Assembly (NCBI GenBank): GCA_043228905.1 | Contig: JBHGNT010000012.1 | Coordinates: 1,550,001 to 1,614,000, forward strand | DNA: 64,000 nt | Reading direction: 5' to 3' | DNA from: Azolla caroliniana | Taxonomy: Eukaryota > Polypodiophyta | Shown: positions 48,421 through 61,100 of the stretch, in pieces | Numbering within the stretch: position 1 is the first letter of the stretch | How the letters are laid out: every line of letters begins with the position of its first letter | Program-made: the position numbers and the translations under genes | The notes under the pieces: model-generated | Told to the model about the DNA's origin: nothing | The model's input: only the letters and a program-made list of their open reading frames with translations | Database searches by the model: none

Positions 48421-51400
48421 TCATTTATCATTGTGAACCCTCCCATGATTTGGCATTGCAAGGTCAAATGAACCAATATCCACATTGAAAGTGAGTGATG
48501 TCACTTCATCTACATACCTCAATTCATAGTCTCCCTCCTAGCATACATGTTACAGAAAAAGAAAGCATCAGAATTTTGGTGAACGCCATCCTAACTTTTT
48601 TGTGGTTATGTGCCTAGACATCCATCTGGATGGGCACCTAAAGTGTTCTATCTAGTGCGAGAGGCACATGAAAAAGAAAGCAGATTTCCAATGTGTGAAT
48701 AAATACATCATTAGTTAGAGGGAGATTGAGGAGATCCTATTTAGACATCCAGATGGGCACCTGAAATATTCAGCACTTTCACAAGATATAATATTATAGT
48801 AGGGTAAACAGCACAAAATTGTTCACAGAATCAGACGTAATGTAACCTATATTAACAAAACATACTATTACCGTCCTTACCATTTTGCCAGATGAAGTTG
48901 CAAGAGGACATGCAGAAGTGTATTCGAAATTAGTTCCAGGAAGCAAAACAGGCTGCTGACCAACAATACCTGGACCCCTATTACCACCACAATCTGTTTA
49001 TTAATATGACTTTTCTGCAATCTATTCTCTTTGAGTGCTAGCATAAAACAGTTTAAAAACTAGGAAAAAGATAATCCCCTCTTCTAATAGTATCTCCAGC
49101 AGTGTAGAGCTTGAGGAGTTCTTCACAAACACACTTCTGCACCAGTAGAGTCATCATTAGGCAGCATTGAACTGACATCTACTCTAATGCTGGAAATGGA
49201 GGTAGGCACGAGTGTCACATTAGTGCTAATCACTTACGAGAGTTTCACTTAAACACTTACATTTGTTTCATTGTCTTTATCACATGTTAAATAAAGTCAA
49301 AATGATTAATTATTATTGGCACAACCAGCTTCATACAAGGTTTAGGAATTTAAGATGAGAGTAATTAATACTCAGAATCTTGGTTCGAAAGGAGTTATTG
49401 AGTATCAACTGGACATTTCCATTTTAGTACCTTGTTTGGCAATACCAACATTGGTCAAAAGGAAGAACAAGGGGAAAATTTATAAACCTTCGAGAAAAAC
49501 CTTAGAACAAATATGTAAATACCCTTGTTTACCATCTTCTCTCTCTCTCATAGGCCAAACGTGGTTTCATGGACTATAAAATATCTATTTAAATTTCCCT
49601 CCTCCTTGAGACAGGATTGCTTCCCATGAAGATCATGGCCATGGACAGGGTTGTTAAATACATGCTTGGGGTTCAAAAAAGTCCCTCACATTAACTTCCT
49701 AGAATTGCATGGGAAGCAAGTAAAAAGATCCAAAAGACGCATAAAAGCCAAAATTTTGTGTTCCAGTTGGATGCAAGATATAGTAAAATGGTTTGGTAGA
49801 TGGGATGCAAGACACTTGCTTCATGATGCATCACTAGATTCCTCCGTAAATGAGGACTTTTTGTAATGCCAATGTATCATGACATGGGACAAATGTGGAG
49901 GCTCACGCTTCACACATTATACTACATATGTTGCACCTAACTACAAAACCATATTCTTCGCGGAACGGGGAAACCGTACACATCGATACATGTTAGAGCC
50001 CATCCCGTTATTTGCCATTCGAACCATTGCTTTCATGTGACTTAGCTCACATGCATTGTGAGATGGGGCGTTGGGGCACAAGTGATGAGAGTGACCAACT
50101 ATGCACACTTTGCCTAAACAAGTTCGAGAGTTTGAGTATCACACTTTGATACAATGCTCTGCCTTTGATCATATTCGACCATGCTTTCCACATATCTTTG
50201 ACCGAGCCCAATCCTCACACTAATTTCTCTCATAACCACAATGTGCAATTTCGATTGCAACATTTGTTGGTAAAGTTCTTGAACATTGAGAGTTGCTACT
50301 CATTTTCACATGTATCACGTGAAATGTAATATTTTTGGTCTCATTGGTCATATTTGACCTCCAAAGACAATAATAGAACCTATCTATCTATCTAACTACA
50401 CATATTGCACCTAGCTACAAAACCATATTCTTTGCGAAACGGGGAAACCATACACATCAATACATGTTAGAGCCCATCCCGTTGTTTGCCATTCGAACCA
50501 TTGCTTCCATGCAACTTAGCTCACATGCATTGCGATGTGAGATCGGGCTTTGGGGCACAAGTGATGAGAATGGTCAACTATGCACACTTTTCCCTAAACA
50601 AGTTCGAGAGTCTAATATCACACTTTGATACAATGCTCTGCCTTTGATCATATTTGACCATGCTTTCCACATATCTTCGACCAAGCACAATCCTTGCACG
50701 AATTTCCCTCACAACAACAATGTCTTCCCTCACACAACGGCCAATCCCCCCAAACTTTGTAGAGTAATACAAAATAGTTGGTATGATGAGGAATGTCGTG
50801 ATACAAGGAGATGCTTGCAACGTGATGTAACTCGGGGCATTTATACACAACCAAGCAAGCACAACCTTCCAACGCCTTGTAAGGAAGAAGAAGAGATTGT
50901 ATTTAGCTAAATTTGAAGATCATTTGTATCGCTTGTTTCTAGGCCGAGAGAGTAAAAGAGCATGGAAAATGTTAAATGAGAGGCACCCACCACACAACTA
51001 ACCTCACCTCAGGTGAGGCATGAATATGCAAAGGTTCTATATGATATCCCGGGGCAACCTTCTCTTCTCCACCCGAATGCCTCACGCCCACATGAATCAA
51101 CCTTCTTTACACCACAAAATGTAAGAATGCCATTGATCGGCTACAATTGGGAAGGCCCAAGATCATGATGGATTGGCGGGTGAGCAATTTATCTATGCCC
51201 GTGACACGTTGCTCCCATTGCTAGCACACATCTTTAATAGAGCCATGTGTGAAGGTTTCCCCACTAGATGGACTCAGCATACCATTGTACCAATCCTCAA
51301 GAGTGGAGACCCCATGATGCCAAGCAACTATAGGAAAATCATGATTGGCCATTACTTGGCTAAACTATATGGGTCGATTCTAGAATCAGAATTGAGTATA

Positions 51401-54400
51401 TGGGTAGAGCAGAATGGCTGCTGTTTAGTTGGACAGGCAAGCTTTCAGAAGGGGTTCACAACTTTGGATCACATATTCACCCTCCGGGCCCTTATTGAGG
51501 AGGGCAGATCCCACAATAAGAGGATTTATTGCTGCTTTGTGGATTTCCGAAAAGCCTTTGACACTGTGACTCTATGACAAGAAAAGTGTGGTCTTCCAAG
51601 GGCTTGTTAGAGGCGATGGCTAGCACAATTGGAGTGAAGCAAGGATGCCCACTATCCCCCACTCTCTTTGGTCTCTATATAGATGAGGTATCACATTACA
51701 TAGAGAGATTGGGGAGTTCTGGAGCACGCCTAGTAGGTATAGCTATACAAATATTACTATATGCTGATGATATTGTGCTGACTTCTGACTCTCCGGAGGG
51801 ACAACAAAGACATCTAAATGCCTTAAAACTATTTTGTATGGACAAAGGTTTGTCAATCAACATGGAGTAGAAACATGGGGACTGAGTCTTAACAAGGCAA
51901 ATCATTGGAAAGATTTAGAGAGACCTTTAGTGTCAATGATTGCTCGCATGATAAGGAGCAAAGCATCAGTGCCCCACGATATAATCCGGGCAGAGACGGA
52001 AGCAACACCTATAATAACCGAGGCATTGTTCTGATCAATGACATTTATCCAACGTTTTTGGGAGCTCTGTAAACGAAGGTACCCAAGGTTGGCACTTATG
52101 TCATCAAGACAACTGGCTGAAAATGGAGACACTCATTGTTGGCATTCTGAAATGCAGCAATGGTTCGAGTCACATGCACTACCCCCGTTCCAATATAGCT
52201 TGGACTGTCCCCATCTAAATATGACCAAAGTAGAAAAGAACAGAGTGATCCGAACTGATATTATTAACTTGGAAAACAAGATAACATGGATCAGCCCCAA
52301 AATATCACTTGGTACAAAGATGGCCCACTATAAGACACACTTCTTACATACATTGGAGGATGGATTTGTCATCAGGCCACCTTAAATGGACATACATCTA
52401 TCCTATGCGCTGCGTAGTGTGATAGGGCGGCTGCGAACTTCATCACATTAGCTACAAATTGAGGTAAGGTAGGCAGATATACACGACTACCTCTAGAAGA
52501 GAGAATTTGCCAATTGTGTCATCAAGGAGTGGAATCTGAGGAACACTATGTTTGTCATTGTAGTGTCTTTTATCAAATCAGAGGGAGATACCATTGCCTC
52601 TTTAAACAAGGCTTTGGCCCACTACGCAAGGTAATGGAATATGAGGACCAATGATGCCTAGGACTTTTCTTGCTAGAGCTCAAGAGACATCGAGAAAAGT
52701 TGTTGAAGAATATAGCCACACAAACTCATCCACAAAGAACAATCACAATTTTCTTTAGCCCCATCACTCCTACTTAATGCTACAAGTCAATCACAGGATA
52801 CACAAATTGGCTCTAGACTAGGACTTAACAAAGGGGTTACAATTGATCGGGAAATAGCAATTTGCCGTGCACGTAGGCCCCAGCGCCCCAGCCCCATGGA
52901 CCACGACCTCGACACCCTTGTCATCGACAGATAAAAGCCATTATCTCCCGCCATCGTAGGTGCTTCCCTCGCTTCGGAGACATTTCCATTCTGGATCGAC
53001 CTATGCTAGAGATCTTTCGAAGCCAAACGCTACAATATACCTAACTTGAGAATCTCACATGTGCCAAAAACCACATTCCCTCGTTTCTTCTCTTCTCATC
53101 TTATTTACTTTTATATTTACTGTGTAATATTTATTTTATTTTGATTTGTTCTCAAAGACGAGACAACACTTAAGATGTAATCTCGTTAATATCTCTCTCT
53201 CTCTCTCTCTCTCTACAAAACACTACAAATGTACCACAAATAAATGGTGCCATTGCTATATGGGTAGTAGGACATATTGAATCATCACTAGGCAAAACGA
53301 AGTCCATCGAGGAAAGAATTTCAACTTGCCCCAATTAACAAAATTACCACATCAATAATCCCTTCAACTTTTGTACATACACTCTAACTCCATGCACATA
53401 TCCCATAATGATGGAATCCCCAAGATCTCAAAATGAAGAAAATGATCGTCTCTAATCACTGGTTGAGGTAAGTGATATTTGCAACACCCATCGTCTTGGT
53501 ATCAAATACCCAAATTTTGACAAGAAACCAGACATTCCATGAAGTGATGAATCCTATCTTCCATTAGAACAATGCAAAGGTCAATAAACCCATAATTGGG
53601 CAGGATGTGTAATAATCATTGTGTTTCAACAAAATCAAAAACCTTTCACAAGAGGAACAGTCTCTAGGATCTCCAAGCTTCAAAAGTGTGTTGCATTGTC
53701 TACTACAGAAGCAGAGTATGTGGCTGCCACTGAGGCATGTGAGCAGGTTTTATGGATTTCATGTCGGTTGGGAGATCTTGGCATTATAGAGTTGCGTGTT
53801 CTTCATTGTTACAATCAGAGTGCTCTTATGCTGGCACAGAATTCTATCTTTCATGCAAAGATGAAGCACATACAAGTGAAGTATCACTTCATCAGTGAAA
53901 CACATGCATATAGGTGATAACCCAGCAGATCTTCTCACAAAGAGTCTTCCAGCAGAGCAGTTTGCTCATTTTCAACAAATGCTGGGAGTTAGATAGATAT
54001 ATGTATTTCAGCTTTGCACATACGGAGACTTAGTTGATCCTTTCTCCTCTCGAAGCAAGTTGCCTTTAGGTGGGAGGTTGTTGAGTATAAAGGGCCACCA
54101 TACCTTTTATTAGTGCACAAGTGTGAACACACCCTTGCCACACTTTAACCTTCATATGTATATATAAACCTAAAGAGAAGACACCGAAAAGAAGGAACTA
54201 TTGAGCATCTCTCTATCTCTGCCTCTGCTTCTGCAGCTGTCTCACTCAATGTCTGTATGTGTGTCTGGTTCAGAGGTGCCATTAATCTGCTCTCAGCTCC
54301 CTTCAGTTCAAAGTCCATTGTATGCATTAACCTTGAAACAAAGGATCACTTAGCACGATCATAAACTTTCGCCAAATTTAATTGCACCATAATCAACTCA

Positions 54401-56844
54401 TGATGAGTAAATCAGCTATAATCCATGGCCATTTGAACATCAAGCACATCCTTGTTAAGCCCCTGTTGGACGTTGTATGGTGAAAATTATATTGGGCTAT
54501 GTGTATCAACTTTGGCAAATAATTTTGTAATCTATTTGCCAAGACCTTTGTAAATACCACAAGATCAGTTCATTGTTACACAAGATAATGCACTATATTT
54601 TCCTTGGCACATAATGAATATCTTGTTAGATTCAAATTGTGTGCAATTTGCAACTATTTGAAGAATATTTAATTTAGAAATATGATACAAGTTCAACCCC
54701 TTACCTGACATGTTCAGTTCTACCATTTGCATCTGTGATACACCAATGCCTACTTAACACCTGTACAGGTCTAGCACAAGTGTTACTAATGCGGACTCTA
54801 TAGGCAAAAAAGTATTGTCCTTTCAAGGGCTGGCTGCGTTCACTGATGTAAATGCTCCTCACTTCCACTCGAATTCCCTGCTATCACAAATTATTTATAT
54901 GACTTTTTACCTTTCCTATATAATAATACACATTTCTTTTACATACCTTACACAATTCAAGGTGATAAATTGATTAAAAATTAAGCTAATAAATCATGAT
55001 TGTAGTAAGAATTGAACAAAGGAAAGAAAAAGTTACATGTGTAATAGTATCGCTGTAACAACGTGGATCAGAAACACATTTCGGTAACATGTCCTCTAAC
55101 TGCTTACGATACTCCGTGGCATCCTGAACTATGGCCAGTCAGCACTTTTCATAAATAAAATAAAGTTACATACACACACAGTTTGAATCTACATAATGTA
55201 TATATCAAATCTAAATAAATGAGGTACTTTGTGGCATTCTAAAAATTGACAAGCCAATGGTCTCCATAAGGAAAAAAAGAACAGCATATATAAAGTAATA
55301 ATCTATACCTACTTATATACAAAGTAGTAGTCTAATATATATATATATATGATTCAAACCTAAGCAATTTTGGTACTTTGTGACATCTTGAACTTTAGTC
55401 ACTCAGCACAAAAATGATGAAGAAAAGATTAACATAGATACATACTTCAAAACGCTCCTCTTCCACAGCTTTATTGATCAGTGTTTGTAGCTTTAACACT
55501 GGATCTTGCTCCAAGAGTGCATTGATGGTATCACGCGTAGATGCAGCGTTGGCATAATCCTGAAGAAAAACAAATCACAGTAAGGCACATTAATAGAGTA
55601 TATTTTATACCAGAAATTCTCCCACAAACTCGAAACTGAATGAGTTCCATTCCTCAAATGTAAATATATGCCGAACATCAATGGTACAAACAAATGTGAG
55701 AAGAACAAGATGTCCATATGTGATCTTTGATTGCCTGAAATCTTATTCTCTGTGTTACAACAAGATAGCCATTGACTAGGCATAGTACAAGCTTTCTACA
55801 TTCATTTTACCTCCTTAAAAGCAAAACTTTCATATAATAATGATAATAACTGATCTTTAAATACTTGAATCAAAAAAATTCTATGCTGGAAAATTCAAGT
55901 GTACAAAAAATATCTGAATTGGTCACAACAAAAATGAATCAAGATGGCAATTTGTCAGCCACAAAAGCATTCATATACCTTGTAGCACTACCACCTTTAC
56001 TTGCCAAAAGAATAAGTAAAACAAAAACGTAACACACATATGGACATTGAAAGGTAACATAGCAGCATTATCGTCCTCCCAATGTGTATGCATATAGGAA
56101 AAAAAGTCTGGATTTAACACATGAAAAGACGATACGTACATGAAAGAAGATAGTGTATGAACGCGAGGAAGAACATTAGAGTACATGAAAGAAGATAGGT
56201 GTATGAACGCGAGGAAGAACATTAGAGTTAAGATGTGCGTATGGATATGAAAAATGGGATGAGATTGCGCATGAACATGCTGAGGAAGCTCAACTTCGAT
56301 ATGAAGAAGTAGAAGAAGATAAGACTCAACACATGCATAAGTAGATGATGAAACAAGATCAAATTTAGCATATGCCTATGGAAATGAAGAAGAAGAGGAT
56401 GATAATGATGAGACTTAAGATATACGTATAGATCGGGAGAATCATTGTAATACATGCATATGGACATGAGAGATAAAGGTTATTCTAACACAAAACATAT
56501 ATAATTGAAGCATAAGAAGAAAAACAAATGCATATAACAAAAATAAGTAAATAAATGGCAATAACGTATCTGACCTCTTGTGCGATTGCCATCTCCATTT
56601 GCCTGTGGAGTTGTTGGAGCATCTCTTCTGCAAAAGAGGAGGCGCTGTTGAGCCTTGGCTTCCCAGAGGAGCTGGCCGAAATCCTAGAGCTTCCAGTAGG
56701 CGGCAGGTGAAGAGACAGGCTTCTGCTGCTGGGGAGGATCGGAGGGCAAAGGGAGGGGGAAGAAAGGAGTTTCCAGGGCGCTCTGGTTCTTGCATCAGGC
56801 TGAGGGCGAGAGGAATGACTGAGGAATCGAAGGGAAGCAGCCAT
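48421..56844 (-). CDS. Plastid-predicted UVR-motif plus ApaG (DUF525) domain protein
   Basis: Six exons on the minus strand: 56844-56575, 55559-55446, 55123-55037, 54877-54705, 48977-48881 and 48537-48421. All junctions keep phase, giving 285 residues. Residues 1-60 are Ser/Arg/Pro-rich without acids, a typical chloroplast transit peptide. A UVR-like helical hairpin follows ([20 protein letters not shown], about 112-135). Then comes a full ApaG domain: [84 protein letters not shown]. ApaG domains are beta-sandwich modules of bacterial ApaG, POLDIP2 and some F-box proteins. UVR motifs occur in plastid Clp adaptors. The biochemical role here is unknown. Intron 4 (48978-54704) is 5.7 kb and filled with a LINE and a Copia fragment. 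Confidence 0.87.
49915..50720. repeat. Tandem duplication (about 480 bp unit) in the LINE 5' part
   Basis: The block ACTAC(A)CATAT...GCACCTA(A/G)CTACAAAACCATATTC at about 49920 returns at about 50396. Shared sequence continues through GTTAGAGCCCATCCCGTT and CACACTTTGATACAATGCTC to the CACATATCTT(T/C)GACC region. Copy two has a six-base insertion after CACATGCATTG. Confidence 0.88.
49915..53190 (+). mobile_element. Degraded LINE (non-LTR retrotransposon) in ApaG intron 4
   Basis: The ORF2 linker is visible at 50770-50900 ([11 protein letters not shown]). RT follows: [19 protein letters not shown] at 51266-51320, [37 protein letters not shown] at 51634, and an intact LLYADDIVL near 51755. The C-terminal zinc-finger region ([19 protein letters not shown]) is at about 52510-52565. 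Frameshifts and stops interrupt it, and the endonuclease is missing or unrecognised. The 3' UTR ends near TTAAGATGTAA at about 53185, as in the copy at 12632. The left limit is uncertain because of the duplication at 49915-50720. It is in the opposite orientation to the host gene. Confidence 0.85.
53500..54340 (+). mobile_element. Copia 3' end (RNase H plus 3' LTR), 5'-truncated
   Basis: A Copia RNase H fragment lies at about 53650-53980: [44 protein letters not shown] and then the [11 protein letters not shown] tail. A polypurine tract (AGGTGGGAGG) precedes the LTR, which begins TGTTGAGTATAAAGG at 54079 and ends near 54340, with TATATATAAAC inside. No RT or integrase is present. It belongs to a different Copia family from the pair in the FKBP intron (no LTR similarity). 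Confidence 0.82.
56136..56227. repeat. 46-bp tandem duplication in ApaG intron 1
   Basis: GTACATGAAAGAAGATAG(G)TGTATGAACGCGAGGAAGAACATTAGA occurs twice in a row with a single-base indel. Confidence 0.88.
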
Positions 56845-56932
56845 TTGCGTTGCTTCCCACATGAAATCAGTCAGAAGCTTTCTCTTCAGCTCCACATTTG
56901 ATATAGTTCCGACTCTGTGTGTGTGTTTAGAA

Positions 56933-56997
56933 AACCGGTTCGGTTCAAGCTTGAAAACACTCAAACTGGTTAAGGCTTAACCGGTTTAAAACCGGTT
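56933..56997. promoter_or_regulatory. Three AACCGGTT palindromes upstream of the ApaG gene
   Basis: Perfect AACCGGTT palindromes at 56933, 56979 and 56990, with variants (AAACTGGTT near 56963, GGTTCGGTTC, AAACCGAACC near 57005) around them. They lie 90-155 bases upstream of the ApaG start codon, so they fall in its promoter or leader. A similar AACCG/GGTTC-rich stretch occurs at 6-80 of the window, so a dispersed repeat is an alternative to a regulatory array. Confidence 0.5.
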
Positions 56998-57015
56998 AAG
57001 CTGAAACCGAACCAT

Positions 57016-58191
57016 AGCTGATTCCTACCACTAGGGTAAAACCTTACCCAATGTAGACTAGAAGGTCATGGGTTTAGCCCCTACATTTTATAGTGGCATC
57101 TAGTAAATTAAGAGAATATGTATGTGCAGGGTAATAAAGAGGTGAGATAATTGGGTTTTGAACCTAAGACATAGTGTTAATAGTGTAACGACTTATCACT
57201 AGGGTAAAATGAGAGAGAATATTTGTTGGCATCAAAGTTGTTGGCAATCTCAAGGATATTATTACATTGAGATGGAAAAGAATGTCTAAACTCACATTTG
57301 AATTGAATGGCAAGGTTAGGCTTGGTCTCACAATTCAATCAAACAACAAGGATGGGCTTGGTAATTGTGGAATATGTTATCTTAAAATCACATAGGAATA
57401 TAATGGCCTTTCAAACACTCCGAAATAAATTTCACACATCACAAGGATATGGCATATTTGCCAATCAATATTGGCATTGCCTTGTCTAGTCTTCCTTGCC
57501 CTAGGGTTGGTGGTTGAGGAACCATGGAAAGATTGGTGTTTTGGTACTGAAAAATCAATATTATTTGTGGTGCACACTAATGATGTGTGCCATAAGTTGG
57601 TTAAGGATAGAGCTTGGTTAGCAAATAAGGTTTTGGATACCTAGCACATTACTTTGACGTGTAAAATGGTGACATGTGTGGCATTCTTGCTTATTACACA
57701 TGAATAAATATGTACACCCTCACTTGTTCAATAGGTCAAAGGATGTATTGATCCATCATGAACCTTTACCTTTTGTTTGAATTGACAAGTCAAATCTTAC
57801 ATTCTTGCTTGAGCTTATTAGGCCAAACAATTCTATCTCAATTCGCAAGATTGTCTAGCAAAGACTAGAAGATCGTGTGCTCAACCTAGAAAATCTATAG
57901 TGGCATCGAGTAAATCAGAACATGAAGTAAGATTTGAACCAAAGTTCATAAGTTAATTTAAACTTGGTAATAGGCCTAATACAAGAAAAAAAAAGAAAGG
58001 TGATGATATATTGATGTCCATGGACAAACATGACATGATGGGAGGTGGTGAGGAAAACACAGCAAATTGGTTTCATACATTACCTACATATAAACAAAAG
58101 AATAATGCATTCACTTAAGGATAATCACCTACACGTAGATATTGCCATTATAATTAAATAAAACAAACGGGTGACAATTTCACCCAAAAAC
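57016..58191. other. Intergenic region between formin 3' end and ApaG 5' end
   Basis: A phrase of the form ATAGTGGCATC(T/G)AGTAAAT with nearby ACTAGAAG(G/A)TC occurs at about 57055-57115 and again at about 57863-57915, suggesting remnants of a small dispersed repeat. No domain-bearing open frame is present. Confidence 0.45.
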
Positions 58192-61100
58192 TCAACAAGT
58201 AGACCAATCAGAGTCATATCCATGACACACTGAAGGGTTAGGAATATCGAGTTTTTTTGGTGAATGTGATATCATTTCATTCGTTGAAGAGACAAGAACA
58301 TTGGAATTTCTTGGTGAATGGGATTTCATTTCTTTCGTAGAAGGGTTAGGAGCATCAGATTTCCTTGGTGAATGTGATTTAGTTTCTTTAAACGGCCCCT
58401 GAGATTGATTTTCCTCCTCGTTTTCACAAGCCTTGGTGAAGCCATGCACGTTTCTTAGATCCATAATGGTTGAGGTTAGTGCAGGATTTGTATTGACTTT
58501 TACTCTGTTACCATACAATCCCATCACTCTATCTCTACATGAGCTTTTACCATCATTGTCTTGGACATCATATGATGAATGAGTTGCATCATTCTTCGGT
58601 TCATGTTTGAAATGTCTTCCATCTTGAATTTGTTTACTGACGAGGTCAAACATATTTAAAAATTGTTGTAAGGTCTTAAACAAATCAAGTTGTCGCTGTG
58701 GCTGGTCATCACCATTCTCTCCAAAATATTCACATACATTTTTGAGCTTCATTAGGCTTGTATCCAGAAGCTCTTTGAGCTCAACAACATTACAGAAGCA
58801 TTCCTCGTAGAATGGAACCAATGAGTCAAGAAACCGAGAACGGAACACCGACAGGTCAGTGACATCATCTCTTGCAAAGTCTATTTCCTGATTTGTTAGT
58901 TTTAACCCAACTTCCAACTCTTGGATACTTGCAATAATATTTTCAAGCTTCAAATTGGATGCAGTTTTTATAGTTTTCAGCTCATCTCTAAGGTAGAGAA
59001 TCTGCATCATAAAGAGTATATTATATACATACACTTGTGAAAAGAAAAGAAAGGCAAACAGTCCACATGAACGCAGCTTCAAACAACTCTAGGAAAATTT
59101 TTCCATTTGAAAGACTAGTTTTGAAGATTAAAACAACTGCACAAAAAGTGATGACAAAAGAAAAAAAATCAAAGAAATTAAAAGAAAACCCAATTGCGAA
59201 AAGAACAAAGAAAAACAAACAAGCATGCATCTGAACAAAGAAGTATACTGAAGTAAGTTATTGGTTTAAAACTTTGCAAAATTATGAATGTGTGCAAAGG
59301 AGGACGCAAAAAGAATCAAAATCAATGTACAGAACATTTCATACCTGCCCATCCACCTTCAGAAGCTCTGCTACAACAAAATGCAGAAGTGACATCTGCT
59401 TATTAGATCCTTTAACTTCCACCAGTTTTAGTAATGAATCTAACTTGAAGCCTTTTGCATCTCCTTTACTAGTATCACCATTCAGGTAGTTTCCAACCGC
59501 CAAAACTGCCTCTAGAATCTTAACAAACTTCCTACTACCTTTAAGCTCGTCACAACCATACTGTAACTGCAGTAGCTCTTTCTTTACCTGGAAATGAAAG
59601 AGATATAGAAGAATGAATGCAAGTAAATGTATTTTCTCTCAAAGGCAGCAACTCATTGCCGGAAATAGTTCTAGTCTACATTGGTACTCAATGTTGTCAA
59701 CATATTTCTTGGCAAGCCCTTAATAAAGCCTACACTAAACTCATTATTCCAAAGCTTAAGGAAATGCAGTCACTCTACTTTATTTTGCACCAATCTAAAG
59801 AAAATTACATTAAAAGAAATCATGACATACTTGGTTGATGGAATTGCTGCTTTGAGTCATGAAGTGAAGAACTCGTATTCGTTTCTCCACCCGTGGGATA
59901 AGCATAATCTCCAAGTAATATCTATTAGTAAGACGAAATTGACAGCACAGAAAACAAATTATGTCATGCAAACATTATTGCACTAATGATTTTAAAAGAA
60001 GTAAAAGTTTCAGTTTCAAGATTCACCCCTTCTCCAAGTGCCAAGTTAAATATTCGCCCTTTTCGAAGGGCCCATCCCAATGCTAACTATCACAGAATTG
60101 CACCTGCCTGAAAACTGATAAGGTCAAATCCTTTTTCACTACTGATATAGATTGAATGTGTTCTGTTTTACCATTCTTGTCATTTGCATCATCTATTGAT
60201 TATCTACAGATTTCACTAACATATAACCTTCTTCACTTAGGCCTTCCTAAAATCCTAACTCTGCACAGTTCAACTTCTCAAACTAATATGCACTATAAAC
60301 CAGTGTGGATGCATAACACCAAGGGAATATTTGAAGAGTTGTAATTTCCACCAGCTGCAAGTAAAGCTTGCCATCTTTTATTAATTTCCTGGAAGAAACA
60401 GTGTGTGTATCCCACGGCCACTGCAGGGTGGCCATGAGCTCATGCCAAATCGCCAGCAATACATGTGTAATAGACTCAGCATTCTGGCAAAGGGCATGGA
60501 CTCCTCCAGATACACCATAACATGATGGTGGAAATGATAGATAATATATTATAACATGAATCATCATTTTATATTGTAAGAGGGCAACATATCCATGCTG
60601 CCTCAAGAATATCTTGAAGCTATCAACATCAAGGCCGGGGAGGCTGTAAGGAATCCCCCTAATCAGATAGGTGAACATCTGGCCTATGCTACTAGTACAA
60701 GTTCCTATCAAAGAAAACCAAGCCTATGTAGTCATTGAAAGTCTTTGTGTTGAGTTTCATGCTGAATAGTATACCATGGAACAGCACTAACAGGATCTTT
60801 TCACGAAGGCCTCGCAACATGTGGTGTACAACATCATGCCTAGTGGAACCTGGTTGACCACCGCCACTCTTATCCAGCAAGGACACATTAGCAGTGATGA
60901 ACAAGTTTTTGATTTGATTTTACATACAATCGGAAGATTTAGTGATTAAAAACATTGAAATGACTAGAAAATCTAGTAATTTAAGCAGAATACCTATTCA
61001 CCAAAAAGAAGCTTTTACTTACACAATTTTAATGAATACAAGAGGCCATGTGTTATTAATTTATAAGGTTCTCACTTTTCTACTTCAGCCAATTGCTGTG

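Noticed and set aside
57055-57915. tRNA-derived SINE pair
   Set aside because: The GGTCATGGGTTTAGCCCC stretch is faintly B-box-like, but there is no A box at the right distance and no A-rich tail.
60692-60904. Minus-strand frame containing GLREKILLVLFHGILFS, resembling an FH2 helix
   Set aside because: It looks vaguely like the formin segment R-L-x-E-K-L-R-V-F, but no acceptor fits the required phase, and the exon at 60688-60589 gives a better alignment and correct phase.
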